DNA of 10,277 bases, taken from assembly GCA_030432015.1 (NCBI GenBank), contig JAUIHJ010000252.1, positions 1 through 10,277 on the forward strand. Reading direction: 5' to 3'. Below are positions 1 to 6,110 of the stretch, in pieces (the stretch's first letter is position 1; every line of letters begins with the position of its first letter). The notes beneath the pieces are model-generated. The model saw nothing but the letters and a program-made list of their open reading frames with translations. It was not told the DNA's origin and did no database searches. The position numbers were made by a program, and so were the translations under genes. The stretch comes from a bacterium. Lineage in GTDB: Bacteria > Planctomycetota > Planctomycetia > Pirellulales > Pirellulaceae.

Positions 1-1493
1 CGTTGGCGGGTCGCATCGATCCACGCTGAATCTGGGGCGACGACTAGCAGATGCATGGCGGACTCACGCAGGAGTTCGTCGAGGCAGCCGTTGTCGCACT
101 TCCCCACGACCAGACAGTACCCGCCCGGGTCAGCGCTGTGGCTCAGCCAACGCGTCACCTGGTCCGCCCATTGAGGAGCCCGTGGTAACGAGGCAAGCGC
201 GGTGCTGGCGACCTTTGGCGTGCCAGCTCCGGCTCCAAAGCAATGCACCTTCCCTCCGCGTGTGGCAACAAACAACTTCTCGTCGGCTGCGATTAATCGA
301 GTGGGAATTCCTTCGATCTCAGCGGTCCACGTAACGCGCGGACCTGCCGCGGCGTGAACGTCGATTGCAAAGACCGACGTGCCCTGAATTCCGTAGAGCT
401 TTCTATCCGCCTGTAGTTCAAGCGAAATTGGCGTGCCCTCTGATTGCTTCGTGGCCGCCGCGATGGTTTTTACCGGCAAGCTCCATAGCGGCTTCAAGAC
501 CTTGTCGTGATTGACGTTACCCTTGCGGTCTTTCTTTTCGACAAGCTGCGGGGTGACCATATCGTATGCCACCACGTTGCCCTGCCACGTGCCAACGATT
601 GCCTTCCGCGTTGAGATTGGCCGATGGGCGGCGTTCGGTAACAGCTTCTTCGCCGGCACGTCGTAGATCCGATCACCGTGAAGCAGAAAATCACCTTCGG
701 CCGTGACGTGGTAGTCTGTCTTGCCACGAGATTGATAGTTGAGGCTTTGAAATTTCCCCGTGTCGATGTTAAAGCCAGCCGCCTTGTCGCGGCCGGACGG
801 GATGTAAACCTGGCCGTTACTTGCCGCCAGGTAGCCTTGCGGCGTGACCTTATCCGGCAGCATGACCGCCCGCGGTTGTGGCTGATCGACGCCAGCTTTA
901 ATGGCCAGCAACTGCGTTCCCTCGAAGGGCCAGATGCCGGCGGTAAAGTAGATCTCGCTGCCAACCAGGACTGGTCCGCCCCGGAGCGGCCACGCGGATG
1001 TAAACCGCTCGTTGCCGATGACGTGCCGATCAGACGGGGCGGCGCGCAACTTCCAGGCGACGGTGCCATCTCCGGCATGCAGGCAATAGAAGTAGCCGTC
1101 GTCGGCACCAAAGTAAACAAGGTCGTTAGCGACCACCGGGGCGAATCGCACCGGCGCATCCGCGAAAAATCGCCACCGCCGCTGCCCGCTATCGGTATCG
1201 ACGGCAGTGACTGAATCATTGTGACTGGACGCCACGTACATGGTCTTGGCAACGACGATCGGTTCCAACGAGGCATCGAAATAGAGCCGCGTGTCTTCCG
1301 GCCATGCAAGCCGTGGAGGAGACAGCTGAATCGACCATTTCAGCTGCAATTCAGTCGCCAATCGCTCGGGTGTCGTAGCGCTCCGGCCACCATCAAACCG
1401 CCATGTGGGCCAGTCTTCGGCAAGAGCTGCCTGAGATGTGAAGATTACGCCGATCAGGGTTGCGACAAAAGCGTGGCTTGTGATACGAATCAT
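1..1493 (-). CDS. Exported PQQ-type beta-propeller protein fused to a degenerate methyltransferase-like domain (partial, C-terminus off left edge)
   Basis: The ATG is at 1493-1491 and 497 codons are visible with no stop before the edge. Residues 1-25 form a Sec signal peptide (MIR, hydrophobic core, then an AALA-type cleavage site before EDWPTWR). Residues 26-440 read as a PQQ/BamB-like beta-propeller: repeated blades of the type VYF/IYF followed by AxDxxxGxxxWxxR, for example TAVDTDSGQRRWRF at 96-109 and CLHAGDGTVAWKLR at 137-150. From about residue 456 the sequence changes to GGYCLVVGKCDNGCLDELL then HLLVVAPD, which resembles beta-strand 1, the glycine loop and beta-strand 2 of a class I SAM-dependent methyltransferase. 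Planctomycete proteins with a propeller followed by such a domain are known to me. The glycine loop and the acidic residue after strand 2 look degenerate. It probably acts in the periplasm; substrate unknown. It is transcribed away from the next gene. The frame is secure; function is only a family-level call. Confidence 0.88.
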   Translation of the reverse strand, partial: MIRITSHAFVATLIGVIFTSQAALAEDWPTWRFDGGRSATTPERLATELQLKWSIQLSPPRLAWPEDTRLYFDASLEPIVVAKTMYVASSHNDSVTAVDTDSGQRRWRFFADAPVRFAPVVANDLVYFGADDGYFYCLHAGDGTVAWKLRAAPSDRHVIGNERFTSAWPLRGGPVLVGSEIYFTAGIWPFEGTQLLAIKAGVDQPQPRAVMLPDKVTPQGYLAASNGQVYIPSGRDKAAGFNIDTGKFQSLNYQSRGKTDYHVTAEGDFLLHGDRIYDVPAKKLLPNAAHRPISTRKAIVGTWQGNVVAYDMVTPQLVEKKDRKGNVNHDKVLKPLWSLPVKTIAAATKQSEGTPISLELQADRKLYGIQGTSVFAIDVHAAAGPRVTWTAEIEGIPTRLIAADEKLFVATRGGKVHCFGAGAGTPKVASTALASLPRAPQWADQVTRWLSHSADPGGYCLVVGKCDNGCLDELLRESAMHLLVVAPDSAWIDATRQ

Positions 1494-1542
1494 TGGATGG
1501 TTCGACTCTCTGTGTTCGATGGCCTGGTGGTCCGACCCGTTG

Positions 1543-1571
1543 ATGATACGACTCTGGCCGCCGTGTCACAA
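1543..1571 (-). promoter_or_regulatory. Sigma70-like promoter candidate for the beta-propeller gene
   Basis: Read on the minus strand, TTGTGA (1571-1566) and TATCAT (1548-1543) are separated by exactly 17 bases. They match TTGACA at 4 of 6 and TATAAT at 5 of 6 positions. Transcription would start near 1536, giving a leader of about 43 nucleotides before the ATG at 1493. No strong Shine-Dalgarno precedes that ATG; only a loose AGAGAG lies about 13 bases upstream. Based on motif matching alone. Confidence 0.4.
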
Positions 1572-1599
1572 CTTCGCCATGCTCCTGGGTGACAAATCG

Positions 1600-1619
1600 T
1601 TTGCCTGCCGGCAGACAAA
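1600..1619. promoter_or_regulatory. 20-bp dyad, possible operator
   Basis: The core CTGCCGGCAG (1605-1614) is a perfect 10-base palindrome. The symmetry continues outward as TTTG...CAAA with one mismatched pair (1604/1615), so 18 of 20 bases are symmetric. It lies about 30 bases upstream of the -35 element of the leftward promoter candidate and between two diverging genes, a normal place for a dimeric regulator site. No regulator gene is visible in the window, so an operator role is an inference. Confidence 0.3.
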
Positions 1620-1870
1620 ATCCGGCGTTGTCCAGGCAACGCAACCACGATTGCCTGTGCTGAAGTTTTCCTGCCGACGGCTACCACTGAGCCACCCCGT
1701 TGCCGCGTGTTGAAATTGTGCACCTGCGTTCTGCCTTGTATGTTGGCAGCGAGTGCTTCGCGGCGTGAAGCGGTACAGGAGGTTTCTGTGGCTGCGGTGC
1801 GGAGCGAAGCCGCCACACCGATCGAATATCCTTTGCCACCGACACCTCTCAACCTGGATGGCCCCGCCCG

Positions 1871-2767
1871 ATGCCAATTCCTAACACGGACCCCATCATC
1901 AACGTCCCGATGGTCACGCCCTTTGATGCCGCAGACCGTGTTGACCATAACGCGGTCGCGCGGAATGTTGAACGCTGGCTGAAGTTGCCGCTGGATTGTT
2001 TCCTGGTGGGATCGGCGACGGGAGAGGAAGGGTTTCTCAGCGAAGACGAGAAGTTGGCAGTTGCGCGGACGGTGTCCGATACACTGCAGGGCAAACGGTG
2101 CCTGATGGGCGGAATCGATTGCCCTTCGGTGACTGAAACGCTCCGGCGCGCCGAGGCGTTCGCCGGCGTCGGCGCCGAATTGGTCCGCGTCCGTCTGCCC
2201 AGGTCCGAAGCGACAATTGTCGACTACTTCGAACAGGTTTTGCCTCGCTGCCCTGTCCCCGTCCTGCTGATGCACCAGTCGATTCCGGAACGATTTGGAC
2301 TTGCCGGTCCGCCTGCAGCGTCGCCCGAGGTGATTGGACGCGTGGCAGCAATGGACAATGTATTCGGTTACGTGACCGATCACGACGTACGTTTCGAGTC
2401 GCGTGTACGCTGGCACGTCCCCGCTGACCGCCGGTTTTGGATTTGCAACGGGAGCATTATCTTGCAGGGTGCCATGATCGGTTGTAACGGTACGACAACC
2501 GCATTCGCCAATATCTGGCCGGCAGCCCTTCGCGAACTCCTGACGCTAGGCATCGACAACCGCTTCGATGAAGCGCGATCCCTGCAGGCATCCGTGCAGC
2601 GGATCGATGCCATCATGTTGCCCTACCTGGCCAGCGGCGTCAAAGCGGCACTCAACCTGCTGGGTTTTGACGGTACCCAACCCCGCTCGCCGACCCGGCC
2701 GATGCCGCCAGCAGCGGTCGCCGAATTGGAGGCCGTCATGAGAACGGCGGGTCTGCTGGATGGCTGA
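1871..2767 (+). CDS. Dihydrodipicolinate synthase / N-acetylneuraminate lyase family (DapA-like) protein lacking catalytic Lys and Tyr
   Basis: At 298 residues it has the normal length for this TIM-barrel family. Family landmarks in order are NVPMVTPFD (11-19), the substrate-loop motif GSATGEEGFLSEDEK (47-61), PVPVLL at the fifth strand (128-133), IPERFG (138-143, with the conserved Arg at 141), ICNGS (191-195), the ANIWPA segment (213-218) and the KAALNLLG helix (258-265). Active family members use a Tyr just before the (V/I)P.R motif and a Schiff-base Lys in a G-(I/M)-K-(D/E) motif. Here those positions read Gln136 (MHQSIP) and Val168 (FGYVTDHD), so the usual pyruvate aldolase chemistry is not expected. 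Class and fold are confident; substrate and reaction are unknown. ATG 1871 is the first possible start, because the frame opens only at 1769 and offers no earlier ATG, GTG or TTG. It lacks a good Shine-Dalgarno. No lysine-biosynthesis or sialate genes lie nearby. Confidence 0.88.
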   Translation: MPIPNTDPIINVPMVTPFDAADRVDHNAVARNVERWLKLPLDCFLVGSATGEEGFLSEDEKLAVARTVSDTLQGKRCLMGGIDCPSVTETLRRAEAFAGVGAELVRVRLPRSEATIVDYFEQVLPRCPVPVLLMHQSIPERFGLAGPPAASPEVIGRVAAMDNVFGYVTDHDVRFESRVRWHVPADRRFWICNGSIILQGAMIGCNGTTTAFANIWPAALRELLTLGIDNRFDEARSLQASVQRIDAIMLPYLASGVKAALNLLGFDGTQPRSPTRPMPPAAVAELEAVMRTAGLLDG

Positions 2768-2778
2768 GCCCATGCGCG

Positions 2779-2815
2779 GTCGGATATCCGGCTTCCGTCG
2801 CTGCCGATATCCGAC
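2779..2815 (+). terminator. Perfect 10-bp inverted repeat after the DHDPS-like gene, possible terminator
   Basis: GTCGGATATC (2779-2788) and GATATCCGAC (2806-2815) are exact reverse complements separated by 17 bases, starting 11 bases after the stop codon. No T-run follows, so it is not a textbook intrinsic terminator. CGGATATCCG (2781-2790) is itself a palindrome, so a protein-binding site or an mRNA-end stabilising hairpin are alternatives. Confidence 0.35.
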
Positions 2816-2878
2816 GGCGGATTTCCAGGCGTCAGCAAGCATCATGGCGAAAGTCACAATTCGGCCGATGCAAAATCA

Positions 2879-2907
2879 TTGCCCCCAGGGGATGGGCGGC
2901 CTATAGA
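2879..2907 (+). promoter_or_regulatory. Sigma70-like promoter candidate for the N0-like exported protein
   Basis: TTGCCC (2879-2884) and TATAGA (2902-2907) are spaced by 17 bases, each matching consensus at 4 of 6 positions. A start near 2914 would leave a leader of about 40 nucleotides before the ribosome site at 2941. Together with the preceding hairpin this suggests that the gene is transcribed on its own rather than with the DHDPS-like gene. Confidence 0.35.
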
Positions 2908-2940
2908 TTGATCATCTGCGATTGGTATCTCACGTGGCTA

Positions 2941-2947
2941 AAGGAGG
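2941..2947 (+). promoter_or_regulatory. Strong Shine-Dalgarno that decides the start of the N0-like gene
   Basis: AAGGAGG precedes three in-frame ATGs at 2951, 2954 and 2960, at spacings of 3, 6 and 12 bases. The second ATG (2954) has the best spacing, so the true start may be one codon inside the longest frame. Confidence 0.7.
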
Positions 2948-2950
2948 CGG

Positions 2951-4018
2951 ATGATGCGCATGAAACCTGGAACTGTCGTGGCTGTGGCCGGAATCCTCGT
3001 GTTGGCGTTGGCATGTTGGCAGCCAGGACGTTTGGGTTGGTCCCCCCAGCATGCTGTGGCTCAAGACATTTCGCCGCATACTGCGGAGCAATCAGCACCG
3101 TCACGCGGCGACGCGGAACGAAAGGCCGACGCCAAGCTTCGCCAGCGGCTCAGCTTCGTGTTGGAGGAAGCGTCCCTTACCACGGCCATGGGATTCATCT
3201 GTCACGAAGTCGGACTTCAGTTTTATCTGAAGACAAGGGATTTGGAGGAGATCGGCATCGACAGCGATGCTCCGGTAAGCCTGGAATTGCACGACGTTAC
3301 TGCAAAAATGGGACTTGAATTGATTCTCGAGCAATTGGATCTGGCGTATGTCATTCGTGATGACGTGATCGTTGTTACCACCGACGAAGCGCTTTGCGGC
3401 GTGGGAGAAGTGCGTGTCTACAACTGCCGTGATCTGCTTGCCGAGGGCAACGCATCCGACACGATGACAGACGCCGCGGGAATGGAAGCCGGTCCCACGC
3501 GCGATCTCAAGGCCGGCGAGGGCGAGCCGCAGAGGGATAACAAAAAGTCCAAGGCAAGGCAGGAGAGACGGACCGGTTCGGATTCCAGCAGCGTCACCCC
3601 GGGCAGACCGCAGAGTATCGCGACGGTTCGGCCTGATGTGTTGGCTCAATTCGGCGGCGGTGGTTTGGGCGGCATGGGTATGGGCGGCGGCGAAATGGGA
3701 ATGATGATGGGTGGTGGGATGGGTGATGGAATGGGGGGTGCAGCAGCACATCGAGCAGCCAGCCGGAGCGAGCAGCTGATGGCGATCCTCACTACGTCCA
3801 TCAAACCCGATAGCTGGGAGCAGGTGGGAGGCCAGGGTACCATCGCCGAATTCGACGGCCTGCTTGTGATTCGCCAAGACCCGCGGGTTCACAAGCAAGT
3901 TGCAGAGGTCCTCGAGATGATTCGGGACGCGACCGCAACACAGCCGTGGACGAACCCCGCCGATAGACCATATGGCCGCACCGAACGCAGACAAGGTGGT
4001 GGCGGCGGTTTCTTCTAA
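2951..4018 (+). CDS. Exported protein with an N0/STN-like domain, Gly/Met-rich linker and second small domain
   Basis: The protein has 355 residues (354 if started at ATG 2954, as the ribosome site suggests). Residues 1-38 form a signal peptide with a hydrophobic core at 8-22 and an AVAQ-type cleavage site. Residues 65-145 resemble the secretin N0 / STN fold: LSFVLEEASLTTAMGFIC, then DSDAPVSLELHDVTAKMGLE, then LAYVIRDDVIVVTT, matching the helix-strand-strand layout in which a short strand predicts 'd.pVtl.l.dv....aL..ll...L.y....d.ivvtt'. Residues 180-232 are charged and probably disordered, 235-263 are almost only Gly and Met, and 272-328 form a second small domain (LMAILTTSIKPDSWEQVGGQG, LLVIRQDPRVHKQVAEVLEMI). 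The tail ends GGGGGFF. There is no secretin channel domain. Such short proteins are frequent in planctomycetes; a role in envelope secretion or surface assembly is possible but not shown. It has its own promoter and terminator candidates. Confidence 0.82.
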   Translation: MMRMKPGTVVAVAGILVLALACWQPGRLGWSPQHAVAQDISPHTAEQSAPSRGDAERKADAKLRQRLSFVLEEASLTTAMGFICHEVGLQFYLKTRDLEEIGIDSDAPVSLELHDVTAKMGLELILEQLDLAYVIRDDVIVVTTDEALCGVGEVRVYNCRDLLAEGNASDTMTDAAGMEAGPTRDLKAGEGEPQRDNKKSKARQERRTGSDSSSVTPGRPQSIATVRPDVLAQFGGGGLGGMGMGGGEMGMMMGGGMGDGMGGAAAHRAASRSEQLMAILTTSIKPDSWEQVGGQGTIAEFDGLLVIRQDPRVHKQVAEVLEMIRDATATQPWTNPADRPYGRTERRQGGGGGFF

Positions 4019-4068
4019 CGCTTCGTTTCACCGTGAAATGAGGTTTGTTGTGTCAGCGGTCATTCGAG

Positions 4069-4120
4069 GCGCAAGCGAGGAGTGATGGTGTATCACGAGA
4101 ATCCCCTCGCCTACGCTTTT
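4069..4120 (+). terminator. Intrinsic terminator candidate for the N0-like gene
   Basis: The arms at 4069-4080 and 4105-4116 pair at 10 of 12 positions (GCGCAAGCGAGG against CCTCGCCTACGC) and enclose a smaller perfect stem GTGAT/ATCAC (4082-4086 and 4092-4096). Four T residues follow directly (4117-4120). The site is 50 bases past the stop codon of the rightward gene. The T-run is short, hence moderate confidence. Confidence 0.4.
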
Positions 4121-4167
4121 CAGGTTCACCTCCGACATTCGCTGCTGTAGACGCGGGAGAAATCGCA

Positions 4168-4456
4168 ACCCGACGCGTCAATTTTGGAGTCGCGCGAATT
4201 CGCCGCGTAGCGGCGGCGGGTACTAGCCTGGGGGCGCCACCCCCCGGGAAGCCGGAAGCCGGATGCCGCTGTGCGGCTCTCGAGCAGCCCGGCCACAAAT
4301 CGCTGGGACTGGCACCCCTGGCTAGAAACGGACATGCCTTCGGCATTCGCAAACGGGCAACTTGATGAAGCCAGGCGCAAGTGCAAATCTGACGCTTCGG
4401 GTCACAAGCAACCATGCCCGTCGCAGACTGCGCAACTGAACACTGACGCTCCGTGT
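4168..4456. repeat. Three copies of a GCGTCA-ended 13-mer, one direct and two inverted
   Basis: ACCCGACGCGTCA is at 4168-4180 on the plus strand. On the minus strand, ACCCGAAGCGTCA reads from 4402 to 4390 (12 of 13 identical) and ACACGGAGCGTCA reads from 4456 to 4444 (10 of 13 identical to the first copy, 11 of 13 to the second). These strings match my recollection of very common intergenic motifs in Pirellulales genomes, which I cannot confirm here. Confidence 0.4.
4201..4277. repeat. Cluster of three compact GC-rich hairpins
   Basis: CGCCGC-GTA-GCGGCG (4201-4215) is a perfect 6-base stem with a 3-base loop. CCTGGGGG-CGCCA-CCCCCCGG (4227-4247) pairs at 7 of 8 positions. GCCGC-TGT-GCGGC (4265-4277) is a perfect 5-base stem. 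Three such elements within 77 non-coding bases suggest a REP-like palindromic element or a structured RNA. Confidence 0.4.
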
Positions 4457-4491
4457 TACCGGTGACCTCGCCCAGTCGAATTTTCAGCCCG

Positions 4492-4521
4492 AACAAAGCA
4501 ATGGTGTTGAAGCAACCATTG
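4492..4521 (-). terminator. Intrinsic terminator candidate for the DUF1501 gene
   Basis: CAATGGT (4499-4505) and ACCATTG (4515-4521) are exact reverse complements with a 9-base loop, beginning 5 bases beyond the stop codon of the leftward gene. In the direction of transcription the stem is followed by CTTTGTT (4498-4492), a modest T-rich tail. The position and pairing fit an intrinsic terminator closing the leftward transcript. Confidence 0.45.
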
Positions 4522-4526
4522 GCTCG

Positions 4527-5993
4527 CTACGCGAAGAAGTCGCCAATCGCTTGGGCCTTGACCAATTCACGTGGCTGGTTTAAGTGGTTGTAGACGATCG
4601 TCTCCGGGTCGATGCCGAAGGAATGGTAAATCGTCGCCAGCACCTGGCCCGGATGCACGGGGTCTTCCAAGGGCGCCGAAGCGGTCTTGTCGGACTTTCC
4701 ATAGACCTGGCCGCGTTTGATTCCGGCACCTGCGAGGACCGCCGTGTAGCAATAGGGCCAGTGGTCGCGCCCATCGTCGCTGTTATTGTTGCCAGACGTG
4801 CTAACACCGCGTTGCGGGCTGCGACCGAATTCCCCGACGCAGACGACCAGCGTCTCGTCGAGCATCCCGCGCTGGTCAAGGTCGGTGAGCAACCCCGACA
4901 GACCGGCATCCAACATCGGGCCCGACTGGGTCTTCATCCGCTTGGATAGCCCTGAATGGTGGTCCCAGGAATGATTGTCCGAATTGGCGACCTTGGGCCA
5001 TACCACTTCAACCACACGTGTCCCCGCTTCGACCAGGCGCCGTGCGAGCAAACAGCTATCGCCGAACGTATTGCGTCCATACAACTCGCGCGTCTCATGC
5101 GATTCCGACTGATAGTCGAACGCTTCCCGCGCGCGGCCGGAAACGATCAGTTCCAGCGCCTTGTCGTAGTAACCGTTGAGGTTGTACGATTCGACGGCCT
5201 TATCAACCGCCGGCATGCCCTGATTAATCAGCTCCCGAAGCTTCGCACGACGGTTGAGTCGTGTCGCAAATACCTCCGGCCGAAGCTGCAGGTCGTCGAT
5301 CTTGATCTTCGTCATCTTGCCCATATCCATATCGTCGCCGGCAGGATACAGGTAATACGGGTCATAGGCTTTGCCGAGGAATCCGGCAGTTCCGCCCTTG
5401 CCTACCACGTTACTCTCCTGCAGTGGCCGCGGGAGCATGACGAACGGCAGCATGGGTTCCGTCGGCGGGCGCAGGCGGATAATGTTCGAACCGTAATTCG
5501 GAAAATCCTTAGGGCTCGGCGGTTCTAGCTGGCCGGAGGGGCTGACCTTGTCTGTCGTGTAGCCGGTCATCATCTGGTAGATCGCCGCGGTATGATTGAA
5601 CAAGCCGTTGGGCGTATAGCTCATCGAGCGAATCATGGTGAATTTGTCGTTCACCTGAGCCAGCTTCGGCAGGTTCTCCGTAAACTGCACACCGGGCAAC
5701 TTCGTCGAGATGTTGCCGAACACGCTCTTCACATTGTCGGGCACGTTCTCTTTGGGATCCCACAGGTCGAGATGGCTGGGGCCGCCTTGCAGATAGAGCA
5801 TGATGACGCTCTTGGCCTTACCCCATCCGGCACCGCCAACTGGTTGATTGGCAGATGCGTCCTTCAAAGCCAGCATCGAACCTAAGCTCAACCCCAGCAT
5901 GCCCGATCCGCCAACTCGCAGGACATCACGGCGCGAAACGCCGAGCTTCTTGTCACAAAGATCTTTACCAGCGGGACCTTGGATTCTGAGCAT
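4527..5993 (-). CDS. Tat-exported DUF1501 family protein (alkaline phosphatase/sulfatase-like fold)
   Basis: I choose ATG 5993 because AGGAG lies 7 bases upstream; an in-frame ATG at 6020 has no such site. The 488-residue product begins with a twin-arginine signal (GVSRRDVLRVGGSG, residues 18-31, then a hydrophobic stretch to 43). DUF1501 hallmarks follow: VIMLYLQGGPSHLDLWDPK (63-81), FNHTAA (132-137), RELYGRNTFGDSCLLARRLVEAG (302-324 region), NSDNHSWDHH (337-346), CVGEFGRSP (385-393) and GRDHWPYCYTAVLAGAGIKRG (408-428 region). His and Asp residues in these motifs are probable metal ligands by analogy with the alkaline-phosphatase superfamily. Length is normal. DUF1501 genes usually sit directly after DUF1549/DUF1553 genes, as here, so joint expression and a shared envelope role are likely, but no substrate or reaction is known. 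Confidence 0.93.
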   Translation of the reverse strand: MLRIQGPAGKDLCDKKLGVSRRDVLRVGGSGMLGLSLGSMLALKDASANQPVGGAGWGKAKSVIMLYLQGGPSHLDLWDPKENVPDNVKSVFGNISTKLPGVQFTENLPKLAQVNDKFTMIRSMSYTPNGLFNHTAAIYQMMTGYTTDKVSPSGQLEPPSPKDFPNYGSNIIRLRPPTEPMLPFVMLPRPLQESNVVGKGGTAGFLGKAYDPYYLYPAGDDMDMGKMTKIKIDDLQLRPEVFATRLNRRAKLRELINQGMPAVDKAVESYNLNGYYDKALELIVSGRAREAFDYQSESHETRELYGRNTFGDSCLLARRLVEAGTRVVEVVWPKVANSDNHSWDHHSGLSKRMKTQSGPMLDAGLSGLLTDLDQRGMLDETLVVCVGEFGRSPQRGVSTSGNNNSDDGRDHWPYCYTAVLAGAGIKRGQVYGKSDKTASAPLEDPVHPGQVLATIYHSFGIDPETIVYNHLNQPRELVKAQAIGDFFA

Positions 5994-6000
5994 CTCACAT

Positions 6001-6005
6001 CTCCT
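6001..6005 (-). promoter_or_regulatory. Shine-Dalgarno fixing the DUF1501 start
   Basis: AGGAG on the minus strand, 7 bases before the ATG at 5993. It supports the shorter 488-residue protein over the 497-residue alternative and places the twin-arginine motif at a normal distance from the N-terminus. Confidence 0.75.
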
Positions 6006-6110
6006 GGTTGAACGTGCCAAGCCGCTTCATCATCGGCAGCGGCGGGTGAATTCTATCGTATTTCGTGGAATTGGACGAGTGTTTTCTGGGGGTTACCGAA
6101 CACGTCACGT

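Larger units (their letters stand above)
1494..1870. other. Divergent intergenic region, no convincing gene
   Basis: This 377-base spacer separates two diverging genes. Short open frames here show no family signature and none is preferred. It holds the leftward promoter candidate at 1543-1571, the 20-base dyad at 1600-1619, and a short perfect stem GCGTTG/CAACGC at 1625-1642. A much weaker rightward promoter candidate is TTGTGC (1716-1721), 17 bases, TATGTT (1739-1744), which could serve the DHDPS-like gene. A canonical AGGAGG lies at 1777-1782, five bases before a GTG at 1788, but that frame is not the frame of the downstream gene. Confidence 0.6.
4019..4526. other. Hairpin-rich convergent intergenic region, repeat-like, no supported gene
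   Basis: This 508-base stretch lies between two converging genes. Open frames on both strands reach 147 codons but overlap one another, are rich in Arg/Ser/Pro/Cys and lack any family signature, so I call none. It contains a tight dyad TTTCAC-C-GTGAAA (4026-4038), a terminator candidate at 4069-4120, three compact GC-rich stems (4201-4215, 4227-4247, 4265-4277), a small ATGCC/GGCAT stem (4334-4346), and a second terminator candidate at 4492-4521. Three copies of a GCGTCA-ended 13-mer are also present. It resembles the dispersed intergenic repeats of planctomycete genomes as I remember them; a structured non-coding RNA is the alternative. Confidence 0.55.

Noticed and set aside
494..1309. 271-codon minus-strand frame inside the beta-propeller gene
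   Set aside because: Its product is Arg/Ser/Pro-rich with no family signal, whereas the overlapping minus-strand frame from 1493 has a signal peptide and propeller blades without interruption.
1490..2416. 308-codon minus-strand frame across the divergent spacer and the DHDPS-like gene
   Set aside because: It is antisense to the well-supported DHDPS-family gene and low in family character; its composition is that of a shadow frame.
3101..3994. 297-codon minus-strand frame
   Set aside because: It is antisense to the N0-like gene, which has a signal peptide, a strong ribosome site and family-like sequence.
4053..4496. 147-codon minus-strand frame and overlapping frames at 4045-4365 and 4126-4386
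   Set aside because: Several overlapping frames on both strands compete across hairpin-rich DNA, none with a ribosome site or family match. They are better explained as translations of intergenic repeat sequence.
4019..4526. Possible CRISPR array or mobile element
   Set aside because: There are no regularly spaced identical repeats, no transposase fragment and no matching terminal inverted repeats with a target duplication; only short scattered hairpins and 13-mers.
5994..6020. Upstream in-frame ATG at 6020 for the DUF1501 protein
   Set aside because: The AGGAG site at 6001-6005 lies inside that extension and is correctly spaced for ATG 5993 instead.
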